Source of the DNA: Patescibacteria group bacterium UBA918
GTDB lineage: Bacteria; Patescibacteriota; Minisyncoccia; Phycocordibacterales; UBA918
Assembly: GCA_002293845.1 (NCBI GenBank)
Contig: DBEA01000018.1
Span: forward strand, 15,779 to 32,206
Direction: 5' to 3'
Length of the DNA stretch: 16,428 bases
How positions within the stretch are numbered: position 1 is the stretch's first letter; each line of letters begins with the position of its first letter. Below the pieces are notes generated by a model, which was given only the letters and a program-made list of their open reading frames with translations, ran no database searches and had not been told where the DNA came from. Below are positions 1 through 7,681 of the stretch, piece after piece. Both the position numbers and the translations under genes were made by a program.

Positions 1-506
1 AAATGGACCGGTTCGAGGACGATCGTGGTTCGCTAACGAAGATCTACACTGAAGCCACGTTCGCCCCGCACCATATATCGACGAATTTCCCGGAACACTT
101 CTTTTCCATCTCGCGCCGCGGCGTGATCCGCGGCATGCACGCGCAGAAGGGCGCGACCGTGTGCGGCAAGTTGATCTACGTGCCGGTCGGCGCGGTATTG
201 GACGTCGTTTTAGACCTGCGTCCCGACTCCGCGACCTATCAGAAATTCTTTCAAACCGAGCTGTCCGCCGCCAATCACACCGCGATCTACGTCCCGGAGG
301 GATGTTTCCACGGCTTCAAGGCACTCATGGACGACACGCACACGGTCTATTTTCAAACCAAAATGCGCGATCCGGACCTGGAATGCGGAATCCGCTACGA
401 TTCTTTCGGCATGGATTGGGACGAAGCCTCACCCTTGGTCTCGGCGCGCGATCAGAATCTTCCCACCCTCGCGGAATTCGTGAATTCAATAAACCACTCC
501 ATATGA
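1..506 (+). CDS. dTDP-4-dehydrorhamnose 3,5-epimerase (RmlC/RfbC) family protein, 5' partial
   Basis: Cupin-fold sugar-nucleotide epimerase family. RmlC epimerises C3 and C5 of dTDP-4-keto-6-deoxyglucose in the cytoplasm, on the way to dTDP-rhamnose. The frame is open to the left edge, and only six visible residues precede the DDRGS motif, where RmlC proteins usually have about 25. The true start therefore lies outside the window and the ATG at 3 is probably internal. Visible family signatures, counted from that ATG, are GVIRGMH (residues 40-46, the His aligning with the catalytic His of the RGxH motif), YVPEGCFHGF (96-105, second conserved His), a Tyr-containing strand at 114-118, and a C-terminal SARDQNLPTLAEF block typical of RmlC. 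It overlaps the next gene by ATGA at 503-506. The fold family is clear. The exact substrate is not, because the paired SDR is not an obvious RmlD. Confidence 0.85.
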   Translation, partial: MDRFEDDRGSLTKIYTEATFAPHHISTNFPEHFFSISRRGVIRGMHAQKGATVCGKLIYVPVGAVLDVVLDLRPDSATYQKFFQTELSAANHTAIYVPEGCFHGFKALMDDTHTVYFQTKMRDPDLECGIRYDSFGMDWDEASPLVSARDQNLPTLAEFVNSINHSI

Positions 507-1393
507 AAATTCTCGTCACCGGCGCCACAGGGTTCATCGGACAACATCTCACGCGGGCTTTGCTCGAGCGCGGCGACTATGTCGCCGCGCTGGTCCGCAA
601 AGAAAGCCGCGCCGAAAACTTGCCGGCTGGAGTAGAGCGACTGATCCTACCGGCGACACAGACCGAACTTGAGGCCCTCTTTCAAAAAGACCGCTTCGAC
701 GGCGTCGTTCATCTTGCTTCCCTTTACCTCATGTCGCATGGTCCGGAAGACATCGAGACTTTGATCGACTCGAACGTGAAATTCGGCACGAAGGTCCTGG
801 ATGCTAGCAACAAGGCCGGCATCAAGTTTTTCATCAATACCGGCAGTTTTGCTCAACACTACGAGGAAAGCCCCTACAGTCCGACCAATCTGTACGCCGC
901 CACCAAGCAAGCCTTCGAAGACATCGCCCGCTTTTACGCCGAGACGACGAACACGATCGTCCTGACGCTCGAGCTCTACAACACCTTCGGCCCTGGCGAT
1001 ACTCGTCCCAAGATATTCAATCTCTGGAGCAACGCCATCAGGGAAAACAAAACGCTTGATATGTCGCCAGGAGAACAGCTGATAGATATCAGTTATATCG
1101 ACAACGTGATCGATGGTTATCTGAAGGCGATCGAACTGGCGACCGGGCCGGAGGCCCGGTCGCACAACGCGCGCTCTTACACCCTGATGTCGCCAGAAAG
1201 AATGACGCTCAAGGAACTGTCGAAGGTATTCGCCAAGACGGTGGGCGGAGAGCTCAAGATCAACTTCGGGGGCTTCCCTTACCGCGATCGCGAGACGATG
1301 GTACCGATGAGCCTGGGCGAGGTCCTGCCCGGATGGACGCCGCGCGTCGACCTTGAGGAGGGCCTTCGCCGTACTTTTTCTAACCACAAATGA
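503..1393 (+). CDS. NAD(P)-dependent epimerase/dehydratase (extended SDR), nucleotide-deoxysugar reductase-like
   Basis: A 296-residue extended short-chain dehydrogenase/reductase, expected to act on a nucleotide-linked sugar in the cytoplasm. It shows an N-terminal Rossmann motif GATGFIG (residues 7-13), a conserved TGS (113-115) and the catalytic pair YAATK (Tyr131, Lys135). The stretch ELYNTFGPGDTRPK (about 157-170) resembles the region found in CDP-abequose synthase (RfbJ) and related 4-keto-6-deoxysugar reductases, which usually read LYDTYGP.D.RPK. Start choice: an upstream in-frame GTG at 161 would add 114 residues that overlap gene 1 and have no family likeness. The ATG at 503 sits exactly before the Rossmann strand and overlaps the previous stop by ATGA. 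Together with the RmlC-like gene it probably completes a deoxysugar donor. The exact product is unknown. Confidence 0.85.
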   Translation: MKILVTGATGFIGQHLTRALLERGDYVAALVRKESRAENLPAGVERLILPATQTELEALFQKDRFDGVVHLASLYLMSHGPEDIETLIDSNVKFGTKVLDASNKAGIKFFINTGSFAQHYEESPYSPTNLYAATKQAFEDIARFYAETTNTIVLTLELYNTFGPGDTRPKIFNLWSNAIRENKTLDMSPGEQLIDISYIDNVIDGYLKAIELATGPEARSHNARSYTLMSPERMTLKELSKVFAKTVGGELKINFGGFPYRDRETMVPMSLGEVLPGWTPRVDLEEGLRRTFSNHK

Positions 1394-2328
1394 TTATGCG
1401 CCCCACGATCACCGTCGCCATTCCCTCGTACAATAAGGAAGCGCAGATCGCGCGCGCGATCGAAAGCGTGCTTGAAAACGCGCCGGAGATCGACCGGATC
1501 ATCGTCGTCGACAATCACTCGACCGATCGCACTTTAGAGATAGCGAAGCGCTACGAACCGCGCGTCACTTGTTTCCAAAACGAAGAGAACATCGGCATGT
1601 CGGGCAACTTCAACCGTTGCATCGAACTGTGCACGACCGATTGGTTGATGATCTTCCACGCCGACGACGAAATGCTTCCCGGCGCCATCGAAAAATATCG
1701 CGGCCTGATCGAAAAGCATCCCGACCTAGGTTTGATCCACGCCGATTCATACACTGTGACCGAAGGAGACGAAGCGACCAGAGCGCATCACGGGCGTGAC
1801 GCTCGCGCATTTTACGCCGCCGGCGGCGAGGCCCTCGCCTGCCCGTACGGCGTCTGCTCGGCCGTGATGGTGAAGAAAGATGCTTATAACAAACTTGGTG
1901 GCTTTGTCGCGTCATCGCTTTCTTCGGACGTCGAGATGTGGGCACGCATCGCCGCCAACTACCCGGTCGGATCGATAAACGAGCCGACGGTCATCTACCA
2001 CTCCAGCGTCAAATCGACCGGCCCGCAATCCCTGGTGAACCGTACCGTCGCCGAAATCAAGGCCGATTGGGACGATCTTACCGACCGGATCGCCTTGGCC
2101 TATCCGGAAGGTCCCACCCGCGATGCCTATTTGAAGAGCGTACGCTTGTCGGCTCCCGGAAACTACTTTGCCGTCGTCAAAGCTAACTTGCGGGCCGGCA
2201 ATTGGCAGAATGTGCTCGCTGGACTTAAACTGATAATCGTAGACTACCGCGGACTCTGGCCATTATTGCGAATAATCGGCAAGATCGTCACGCGCCGCCT
2301 CGTGTCTGTAGCCAAAGGAAAATCATGA
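1390..2328 (+). CDS. Glycosyltransferase family 2 (GT-A)
   Basis: A 312-residue GT-A glycosyltransferase, predicted to move a sugar from a nucleotide donor to a lipid-linked or growing glycan at the inner face of the membrane. The N-terminal strand TITVAIPSYNK (6-16), the nucleotide-binding VVDNHSTDRT (39-48), the ENIG turn (66-69) and the metal-binding HADDE (90-94, Asp92/Asp93) are all present. The C-terminal 60 residues carry a hydrophobic and basic segment (LKLIIVDYRGLWPLLRIIGK) that could lie on the membrane. It starts in an ATGA overlap with the SDR and ends in an ATGA overlap with the next GT2. A second ATG two codons downstream is also possible. Donor and acceptor cannot be read from sequence. 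Confidence 0.9.
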   Translation: MIMRPTITVAIPSYNKEAQIARAIESVLENAPEIDRIIVVDNHSTDRTLEIAKRYEPRVTCFQNEENIGMSGNFNRCIELCTTDWLMIFHADDEMLPGAIEKYRGLIEKHPDLGLIHADSYTVTEGDEATRAHHGRDARAFYAAGGEALACPYGVCSAVMVKKDAYNKLGGFVASSLSSDVEMWARIAANYPVGSINEPTVIYHSSVKSTGPQSLVNRTVAEIKADWDDLTDRIALAYPEGPTRDAYLKSVRLSAPGNYFAVVKANLRAGNWQNVLAGLKLIIVDYRGLWPLLRIIGKIVTRRLVSVAKGKS

Positions 2329-3287
2329 ATCGACCGATTTTGACCATCTGCATACCGACCTATAACCGCGCCGATTACTTGCGGGACGCCTTGGAGAGCG
2401 TCCGACGGCAATTGACCCCCGCGCTCTCACCGGTGGTTGAAGTAGTGGTGGCCGACAACGCCTCGATCGATCACACCGAAACAGTTGCGCGTGAGTACGC
2501 CAACAAGATTGATCGCTTCGTGTACGTGAAAAACCCGGAGAATATCGGTTTTGACGGCAACGTGAACGTCGCCGTGCGCGCGGCATCGGGCCGGTACTGT
2601 TGGTACCTCGGCGATGACGACGCGATCGTTAACGGCGCGCTCGCCCACGTGGTCGAAGTTTGTCGGGAGGACAAATATGCGGTGATCAGCGTGGCCGATC
2701 GTCCTTTACTGTCGCGTCCCGTCGACGATTCTTCGACTGCTTATTCCGAGAATGACCACGTCAGCGGACTCTCGCCGACCGAAAATTACACCCGCGGTCA
2801 TCTGCCGTCGGCCTTGAGCATGTTGATCTTTCGGCGCGACGATTGGCTCCGCGAGGCCGACTTCGCCGACCATACTCCCGGCTGGTTCTACTTCGAGGTC
2901 ATCTTGAAGATCGCTGTCAGCGCAGACGCCCAGGTATTACGCATAAAAAAGCCGATGGTCTTGACCGGACAAGACATGCGCTGGGCCGATGGCGGCGCCG
3001 GCCTCAAGATATTCATCGACTGCAACCGCTTCCTGCGCAAGATGCTTGTCTGGGGCTATGACCGGACGGTGATCACGAAAGAACTGGACGACAACCTGCG
3101 AAGATTCCCGATCGTCCTCATGCAAGCTAAAAGCCGCGATCTACCTTTCGACCGCAAAACCTTTGCGCTGATAAGGGACTTCTTGGTCGCTACCCCCCTC
3201 CACCGGAAGGCCCTGGGTTATTTGGTATATTTGACCCCGAACGCTCTCATCAAGGCATTGCGTTTAATTAAGAAAAAACTGACATGA
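2325..3287 (+). CDS. Glycosyltransferase family 2, abequosyltransferase-like subgroup
   Basis: A 320-residue GT-A glycosyltransferase. Motifs in order are ILTICIPTYNR (5-15), VVADNASIDHT (41-51), ENIGFDGNV (72-80) and LGDDDAI (95-101), the last being the metal/nucleotide-binding acidic cluster. The combination of GFDGNV with CWYLGDDD resembles the GT2 subgroup often annotated as abequosyltransferase (WbaV/RfbV-like), and the upstream SDR resembles CDP-abequose synthase. That pairing is suggestive only. The gene is preceded by a fair Shine-Dalgarno-like AAAGGAAAA at 2314-2322 and overlaps the previous gene by ATGA. It ends in another ATGA overlap with the gene at 3284. The basic, hydrophobic C-terminus could associate with the membrane. 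Confidence 0.88.
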   Translation: MNRPILTICIPTYNRADYLRDALESVRRQLTPALSPVVEVVVADNASIDHTETVAREYANKIDRFVYVKNPENIGFDGNVNVAVRAASGRYCWYLGDDDAIVNGALAHVVEVCREDKYAVISVADRPLLSRPVDDSSTAYSENDHVSGLSPTENYTRGHLPSALSMLIFRRDDWLREADFADHTPGWFYFEVILKIAVSADAQVLRIKKPMVLTGQDMRWADGGAGLKIFIDCNRFLRKMLVWGYDRTVITKELDDNLRRFPIVLMQAKSRDLPFDRKTFALIRDFLVATPLHRKALGYLVYLTPNALIKALRLIKKKLT

Positions 3288-4120
3288 AAGATCGCGTGGT
3301 CACTTTCGTACTTTTCACTTTCAACGAAGAAAAGCGGATCGCTTTCGCCGTGAAGAATTTCATCAAGCACGGCCCCGTCCTGCTCCTCGACGGCGGGAGT
3401 ACCGATAGAACACAAGAGATAGCCGAATCTCTGGGGGCACGTTTCTTAAAGAGACCACAAAGCGCGCGAGCGGCGGTAGAGACTAAAGAAAACTTGGACT
3501 TCATAAAAGAAAACAGCGAGACCGACTGGATCTATTGGGGCTACTGCGACAACATCGCTCCGCGCACTTTGGTCGCCGAAATGGTACGCGTCGCCGCCGA
3601 CGATCGTTTCAAAAAGGTCAACTTACCTCTCTTCACCTACCTATGGGGCGACACGGATAACGTCGCGCAAAAGTCTTACTTACCTGCTCTTTTTCATAAA
3701 GATTTCATCGACTTCTCCCACAACCAGATCCATAGCTTCGGCGAATTTCTAGGGGAAGACCACCAGATCCTCACCCTGCCCGCCACACCGGCCTTCGCCC
3801 TGCGACACTTCAGTACCTACAACGTCGCCAAATACGTCACCGGCTACATGCGCTACGGCGAGGAGGAAGCCCGCCAGAAGTTTGAGCGCGGCGAACGCTT
3901 TAGCGTGGTGAAACTTTTGGCGGCCATGGTCCGTTATCTATGGATATATCGACGTGCCTTGCGCTCGCCGCGCCTGGGCCTTCTGATCGCGCTCAACATG
4001 GCTTTCGGGCGTTTGATGACATACACTCGATTGTACGAGTATGAACACGGAATAACTCTCGACTCGATCGAAGAGGCATACGCCAAGAAGAAACGGATCC
4101 TATTGGAAGACTTCGACTAA
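3284..4120 (+). CDS. Glycosyltransferase family 2-like (KdtX/WaaE-like), degenerate DXD
   Basis: A 278-residue GT2-type protein. TFVLFTFNEEKRIAFAV (7-23) and LLDGGSTDRTQEIAESLGARF (about 34-54) match the subgroup containing the LPS-core beta-1,4-glucosyltransferase KdtX/WaaE. The position where that subgroup has DADE reads YCDN (87-90), so only Asp89 of the metal-binding motif is kept. A C-terminal region with basic helices (about 205-250) follows. Start and stop are firm: the ATG lies in an ATGA overlap with the upstream GT2, and the TAA is one base before the next ATG. It is either an active transferase with an altered metal site or a diverged relative acting on an unusual donor. Confidence 0.82.
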   Translation: MKDRVVTFVLFTFNEEKRIAFAVKNFIKHGPVLLLDGGSTDRTQEIAESLGARFLKRPQSARAAVETKENLDFIKENSETDWIYWGYCDNIAPRTLVAEMVRVAADDRFKKVNLPLFTYLWGDTDNVAQKSYLPALFHKDFIDFSHNQIHSFGEFLGEDHQILTLPATPAFALRHFSTYNVAKYVTGYMRYGEEEARQKFERGERFSVVKLLAAMVRYLWIYRRALRSPRLGLLIALNMAFGRLMTYTRLYEYEHGITLDSIEEAYAKKKRILLEDFD

Positions 4121-4121
4121 G

Positions 4122-5039
4122 ATGAAAAGATTTTTCGATCAGATCCGCGAGCGTATGCCATTGTCGTGGCGCCGAAAGATCGGCCCCTACGTCGCCTACG
4201 CCGTTTACTTTTACCGAACGCGAATACGCGGGCGGAGCTGGGAGCCGTTCGTTATGAGCGCCGAAGAGACCATAACTGAACTGGAAGCAGGACACTCGAT
4301 CATCCGTTTCGGTGATGGCGAGATATCACTCATGGCCGGCTCAGATCTTGGTTTCGAATCCTACAGCGAGACCTTGGCCGAGGATCTGAAACGAGTGATA
4401 AAAAGCGAACACCCCACTCTCCTGATCGGTCTACCCGGCATCTTCGGTCGTCTCGAACACCTGACGCCCGTCGGTTTCTGGTTCGAGATCCACCATCTTT
4501 TCCGGTATGCTTATCTATGGCGACGATTGACCAGTCCGGATCGGCGCTACGCCGAGTCCTTCATCACTCGCCCTTATCTTTCCTACAAAGACAAAAGCGG
4601 CGCGGCCCTGATCTACGCGCGCCTCAAGGGTCTCTGGGCCGGGCGCGAGGTGGTTTTGATCGAAGGAGAGAAAAGCCGCCTGGGAGTCGGTAACGACCTG
4701 TTCGATAACGTTCGTTCCCTTAAACGAATCCTCGGACCGGCCGAGGGCGCTTACGACAAAGTCGAGGCGCTGGCCGTAGTGGCCAAAAGCCAACCGAAAG
4801 AAACGTTGTTTCTTCTATCCTTGGGACCGGCCGCCAAAGTGCTCGGTTACGAATTGTTCCGATCCGGCTACCGCGTCCTCGACATCGGCCACCTAGATAT
4901 GGAATACGAAATGTTCCAGCGTGGGAGCGACCGTTTATTGCCGGTCCGCTACAAATACTTCAACGAGATCGAGGAACGCGACCCGGAAGATTGCCAGGAC
5001 CAAGATTATCGATCGTCGATCATCGCTTGCGTAACATGA
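4122..5039 (+). CDS. GT-D fold glycosyltransferase (DUF1792 family)
   Basis: A 305-residue member of the DUF1792/GT-D family (Pfam PF08759), whose characterised member is a streptococcal glucosyltransferase that extends the glycan on the adhesin Fap1. Hallmarks seen are IIRFGDGEISLM (60-71), containing the DxE metal-binding motif (Asp65, Glu67), GVGNDLFDN (188-196), a Gly/Pro-containing strand LSLGPAAKVLGYEL (232-245), and DIGHLDMEYEMF (254-265). The N-terminal 45 residues are basic and include an aromatic stretch, which may serve as a membrane-association region. It follows the previous TAA by one base and ends in an ATGA overlap with the GT10 gene. It probably adds one hexose to the growing glycan. 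Donor specificity is unknown. Confidence 0.9.
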   Translation: MKRFFDQIRERMPLSWRRKIGPYVAYAVYFYRTRIRGRSWEPFVMSAEETITELEAGHSIIRFGDGEISLMAGSDLGFESYSETLAEDLKRVIKSEHPTLLIGLPGIFGRLEHLTPVGFWFEIHHLFRYAYLWRRLTSPDRRYAESFITRPYLSYKDKSGAALIYARLKGLWAGREVVLIEGEKSRLGVGNDLFDNVRSLKRILGPAEGAYDKVEALAVVAKSQPKETLFLLSLGPAAKVLGYELFRSGYRVLDIGHLDMEYEMFQRGSDRLLPVRYKYFNEIEERDPEDCQDQDYRSSIIACVT

Positions 5040-6082
5040 AAAAGATAAAGATAAAGATCTGCGACTTCGATCCGAACGTCGAAATCTCCTTTGGACGTTT
5101 TTTCCTGAAGCGTTTGGAAAAATTCTACGAGGTGGAATTGTCCGAAGATCCGGATTATGTATTTTTCTATGAACGCAGCCGCGACCATTTACGTTTCCCC
5201 GAGGCCATCCGCATCTTCTACACAGGAGAGAACGTTAGTCCCGACTTTAATATGACCGACTATTCCATCGGCTTTGATCGCTTGGAATTCGGCGATCGAC
5301 ATTTTCGACTGCCACTTTATATGGTCGCCACACTTTATGATAAAAAAGATATTGCACTGGCCGGCGACCTGACCTTCGAGCGAGTAGAGCCTATGACGAG
5401 AGAGGAACTGTCTCGAAAAAGCGGTTTTTGCAGTTTCGTCTACTCCAATCACCTTGCCGACCCGCGCCGCAAAGAATTGCTCGATGCTCTGTCCACTTAC
5501 AAAAAGGTTGACTCCGGCGGCAAGTACCTGAACAATGTCGGCGGTCCAGTGGAACATAAACTCCTTTTCGAGAGCGAACATAAATTTTCGATCGCTTTCG
5601 AGAACTCGTCACGGGCCGGTTACCTGACGGAAAAACTTCCGGCCGCTCTCGCCGCCCGCACCATCCCGATCTACTTCGGCGACCCGGAAGTGGGGCGAGA
5701 ATTCAACGTGAACCGCTTCATAAACGCCCGTAATTATCCTTCCTTCGAAACTGTGGTTGAGAGAGTCAAAGAGATCGACCAAAACGACGACCTTTACCTG
5801 GAGATAGTGAACCAGCCGATACTGGCGGAGGGCTTTCACTACTCCGACACCCTCGACGCTTTCGACCGCTTTTTGCAAAATATCTTCGATCAGCCGCTTT
5901 CGAGCGTTAAGCGACGTTCGATCAACGCCGCGCACACCGCTCAGCTCGAAGAACGCGACCGGCGCTTTTTCGCGGCGCGCGCGCGGATCGATCGCTTACG
6001 TAAATTGTTTTCGCCGCTCGCCCGAATATCTTTGCTCAAAAATCTAAAGGAACAAGTACGTCAGCGACTACTACACTCTTAA
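5036..6082 (+). CDS. GT10 family fucosyltransferase (alpha-1,3/1,4-fucosyltransferase-like)
   Basis: A 348-residue GT10 (Pfam PF00852) enzyme. The family transfers L-fucose from GDP-fucose, usually in alpha-1,3 or alpha-1,4 linkage to GlcNAc or Glc, as in the Lewis-antigen enzymes of Helicobacter pylori. Motifs in order are FYTGENVSPDF (about 61-71), DYSIGFDRL (75-83), FCSFVYSNHLADPRRKEL (131-148), and the strongest block, FSIAFENS...GYLTEKLPAAL...IPIYFGDP (about 184-217). After about residue 290 comes a basic amphipathic tail rich in Arg and Leu, reminiscent of the membrane-binding tails of H. pylori FutA. Start choice: an upstream in-frame TTG at 4991 would add 15 residues, but the ATG at 5036 forms an ATGA overlap like its neighbours. 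Family assignment is firm. Linkage is inferred. Confidence 0.92.
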   Translation: MKKIKIKICDFDPNVEISFGRFFLKRLEKFYEVELSEDPDYVFFYERSRDHLRFPEAIRIFYTGENVSPDFNMTDYSIGFDRLEFGDRHFRLPLYMVATLYDKKDIALAGDLTFERVEPMTREELSRKSGFCSFVYSNHLADPRRKELLDALSTYKKVDSGGKYLNNVGGPVEHKLLFESEHKFSIAFENSSRAGYLTEKLPAALAARTIPIYFGDPEVGREFNVNRFINARNYPSFETVVERVKEIDQNDDLYLEIVNQPILAEGFHYSDTLDAFDRFLQNIFDQPLSSVKRRSINAAHTAQLEERDRRFFAARARIDRLRKLFSPLARISLLKNLKEQVRQRLLHS

Positions 6083-6083
6083 C

Positions 6084-6962
6084 ATGCTCAATCTCTACAC
6101 TCACGATCCTTCCCTCTTGTCGCTTGAATTTTGGAAAGCGAAGGCGCGGCCTTTATTCGGCAAATACGGCGGCCCGGACGCGGTGCGAGACAGTGTAAAG
6201 CGTGGCCTGGAAGAGCTCGCGATTCCGTACTTGATGAACCCTAAAAAACCGCATCCCGGTGCAGCGCTGGTCTTATCGGGATCGGGGGCCTTGAAAAAAG
6301 CCATCGACCATAAACATGCAGGGGTGTTCACAAAGCTATGTGCCGGACCGAATATCGTGGTCGACCCAAGCGACCATGGCGGTCTTCTTTTCGATCCAGC
6401 GATCGACCACATCCTCGTCCCTGCTCCCTGGGTCGCCAATCTGTGGTCTAAAGAGGCTCCGGAATTAACCGACAAAATCGAAGCATGGGCATCCGGAGTA
6501 AACCGGTTTATTATCTCGACACGAAACGGGCTGCCGATCATTTACGACAAGCTCGGTGATACTAAACTACTTGGAGACATTCAGCACACGATCGGTCCGG
6601 CAAGTTTATTTTGCTATGGCAAGTTCCGACGAGAAGACTATCTTTCCGCTCTTTCTGTCGCCCCGTACATGGTCTATCTGTCGAGGTCCGAGAGTCAAGG
6701 ATTGGCTTTACAGGAAGCCTGGGCCCATGACGTGCCGACCCTGGTGAATCACAGCACGCACTGGGAAGCGGGCGGATCGTCCTGGGACTCGCCCCAGATC
6801 AATTGCCCGTACCTGACACCGGAACTCGGTGCGGTTTTTACTGATCCAGCAGAGATCCCTATAATGGTAAAGGAATTGGGGAAATTGTCTCCTAAGCGAT
6901 ATTGTGACAAACATCTTTCCGATCGCGCTTCAGTGGAGCAACTGCTCAATCTAATAGGATGA
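6084..6962 (+). CDS. Small GT-B glycosyltransferase (GT4-like)
   Basis: A 292-residue protein whose C-terminal half carries a GT4-type signature: YLSRSESQGLALQEAW with the EX7E pair (Glu203 and Glu211) that contacts the donor nucleotide-sugar, followed by HDVPTLV. The N-terminal half is short for a GT-B fold, with strands around ALVLSGSGAL (61-70) and HILVPAPWVANLW (109-121), the latter resembling the linker into the C-terminal domain. The loop between SGVN and PIIYDK is shorter than is usual for related proteins. The other frames of this stretch soon reach a stop, so I see no sign of a frameshift. It starts one base after the previous TAA and overlaps the next gene by ATGA. Donor unknown. 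Confidence 0.82.
   Translation: MLNLYTHDPSLLSLEFWKAKARPLFGKYGGPDAVRDSVKRGLEELAIPYLMNPKKPHPGAALVLSGSGALKKAIDHKHAGVFTKLCAGPNIVVDPSDHGGLLFDPAIDHILVPAPWVANLWSKEAPELTDKIEAWASGVNRFIISTRNGLPIIYDKLGDTKLLGDIQHTIGPASLFCYGKFRREDYLSALSVAPYMVYLSRSESQGLALQEAWAHDVPTLVNHSTHWEAGGSSWDSPQINCPYLTPELGAVFTDPAEIPIMVKELGKLSPKRYCDKHLSDRASVEQLLNLIG
6837..6865 (+). promoter_or_regulatory. Possible internal sigma70-type promoter in the glycan operon
   Basis: TTTACT at 6837-6842 (four of six matches to TTGACA), a 17-nt spacer and a perfect TATAAT at 6860-6865 lie inside the GT4-like gene. Initiation near 6872 would give about an 87-nt leader ahead of the DUF268 gene, and so an extra dose of the last four genes of the operon, including GT11. 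Such matches also occur by chance inside coding DNA. Confidence 0.3.
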
Positions 6963-7681
6963 AAAGCTTACTAAAAAAAATAATTCGTCTAGCGCTGTTG
7001 CCTTTCGTCACGATCGATTACTGGCGTTTTTATCGACAACACGACGGCCGTTTCCGACTTCGACTCCAAGACGTCTATCCTCAGATCAAGGACAAAACGA
7101 TCACGACCGGTTTCGATCGCCACTATGTATATTTCACCGCTTGGGCGGCTAGGCAAGTGGCTGAACTTCGTCCTAAGGAACACGTGGATATTTCTTCTTC
7201 CCTTTACTTTGCTGGTATTGTTTCAGCCTTCACACCCGTGCGGTTCTACGACTACCGGCCGGCCGAATTGTCATTATCCGACCTCAAAAGCGCTCATGCG
7301 GACCTCACCCAGTTACCATTCGCCAACGATAGCATCGTGTCGTTATCATCTATGCACGTGGTGGAACATATTGGTCTCGGCCGTTACGGCGACCCATTGG
7401 ACGCTCATGGCGATCAAAAAGCGGCTCGAGAATTGACCCGGGTCCTCTCACCTGGCGGCAGATTATTATTCGTAGTGCCTGTCGGGGCCGAATCTGTCAT
7501 CGAATGGAACGCTCACCGTATCTACTCCTACGAAGCCGTACTTGCCCTCTTCCCTGCTCTCAAGCTCAAAGAATTCACTTTGATACCGGAACGATCCGGG
7601 CCGCCGATAAAGGACGCTCCTCCCGAGAGGCTGCATAAGGAGCGCTACGCTTGCGGTTGTTTCGTATTCGAAAAATCATGA
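6959..7681 (+). CDS. DUF268 family, SAM-dependent methyltransferase-like protein
   Basis: A 240-residue protein of the DUF268 family (Pfam PF03269), which has a class I methyltransferase-like fold and often sits in glycan clusters. Seen in order: a hydrophobic N-terminus (LLKKIIRLALLPFVTI), HVDISSS (75-81) in place of the usual methyltransferase glycine motif, FYDYRP (96-101), DLTQLPFANDSI (115-126), the very characteristic LSSMHVVEHIGLGRYGD (129-145), then LSPGGRLLFVVPVG (163-176). It is placed directly before the GT11 fucosyltransferase and overlaps the genes on both sides by ATGA. Methylation of a sugar residue or of the chain end is a plausible role. No biochemical activity is known to me for the family, so the function is inferred. 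Confidence 0.82.
   Translation: MKSLLKKIIRLALLPFVTIDYWRFYRQHDGRFRLRLQDVYPQIKDKTITTGFDRHYVYFTAWAARQVAELRPKEHVDISSSLYFAGIVSAFTPVRFYDYRPAELSLSDLKSAHADLTQLPFANDSIVSLSSMHVVEHIGLGRYGDPLDAHGDQKAARELTRVLSPGGRLLFVVPVGAESVIEWNAHRIYSYEAVLALFPALKLKEFTLIPERSGPPIKDAPPERLHKERYACGCFVFEKS

Noticed and set aside
161..502. N-terminal extension of the SDR gene from a GTG at 161
   Set aside because: It lies entirely inside the RmlC-like gene in another frame, has no SDR likeness, and the ATG at 503 sits right at the Rossmann strand with an ATGA overlap.
647..1387. 246-codon - strand open frame opposite the SDR gene
   Set aside because: Antisense shadow. The + strand reading has complete SDR motifs.
4991..5035. 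TTG start adding 15 residues to the GT10 gene
   Set aside because: It overlaps the GT-D gene by 49 bases and adds nothing family-like. The ATG at 5036 fits the overlap pattern of the operon.
6496..6620. Possible frameshift in the small GT-B gene where the linker is shorter than in relatives
   Set aside because: Another frame reads briefly (KPVYYLDTKRAADHLRQAR) but soon hits TGA, while the main frame continues smoothly into the EX7E block. A short loop is the simpler reading.
7651..7677. TTG start adding nine residues to the GT11 gene
   Set aside because: GT11 proteins begin at the first strand before GGLGNQ, and the ATG at 7678 gives the ATGA overlap.
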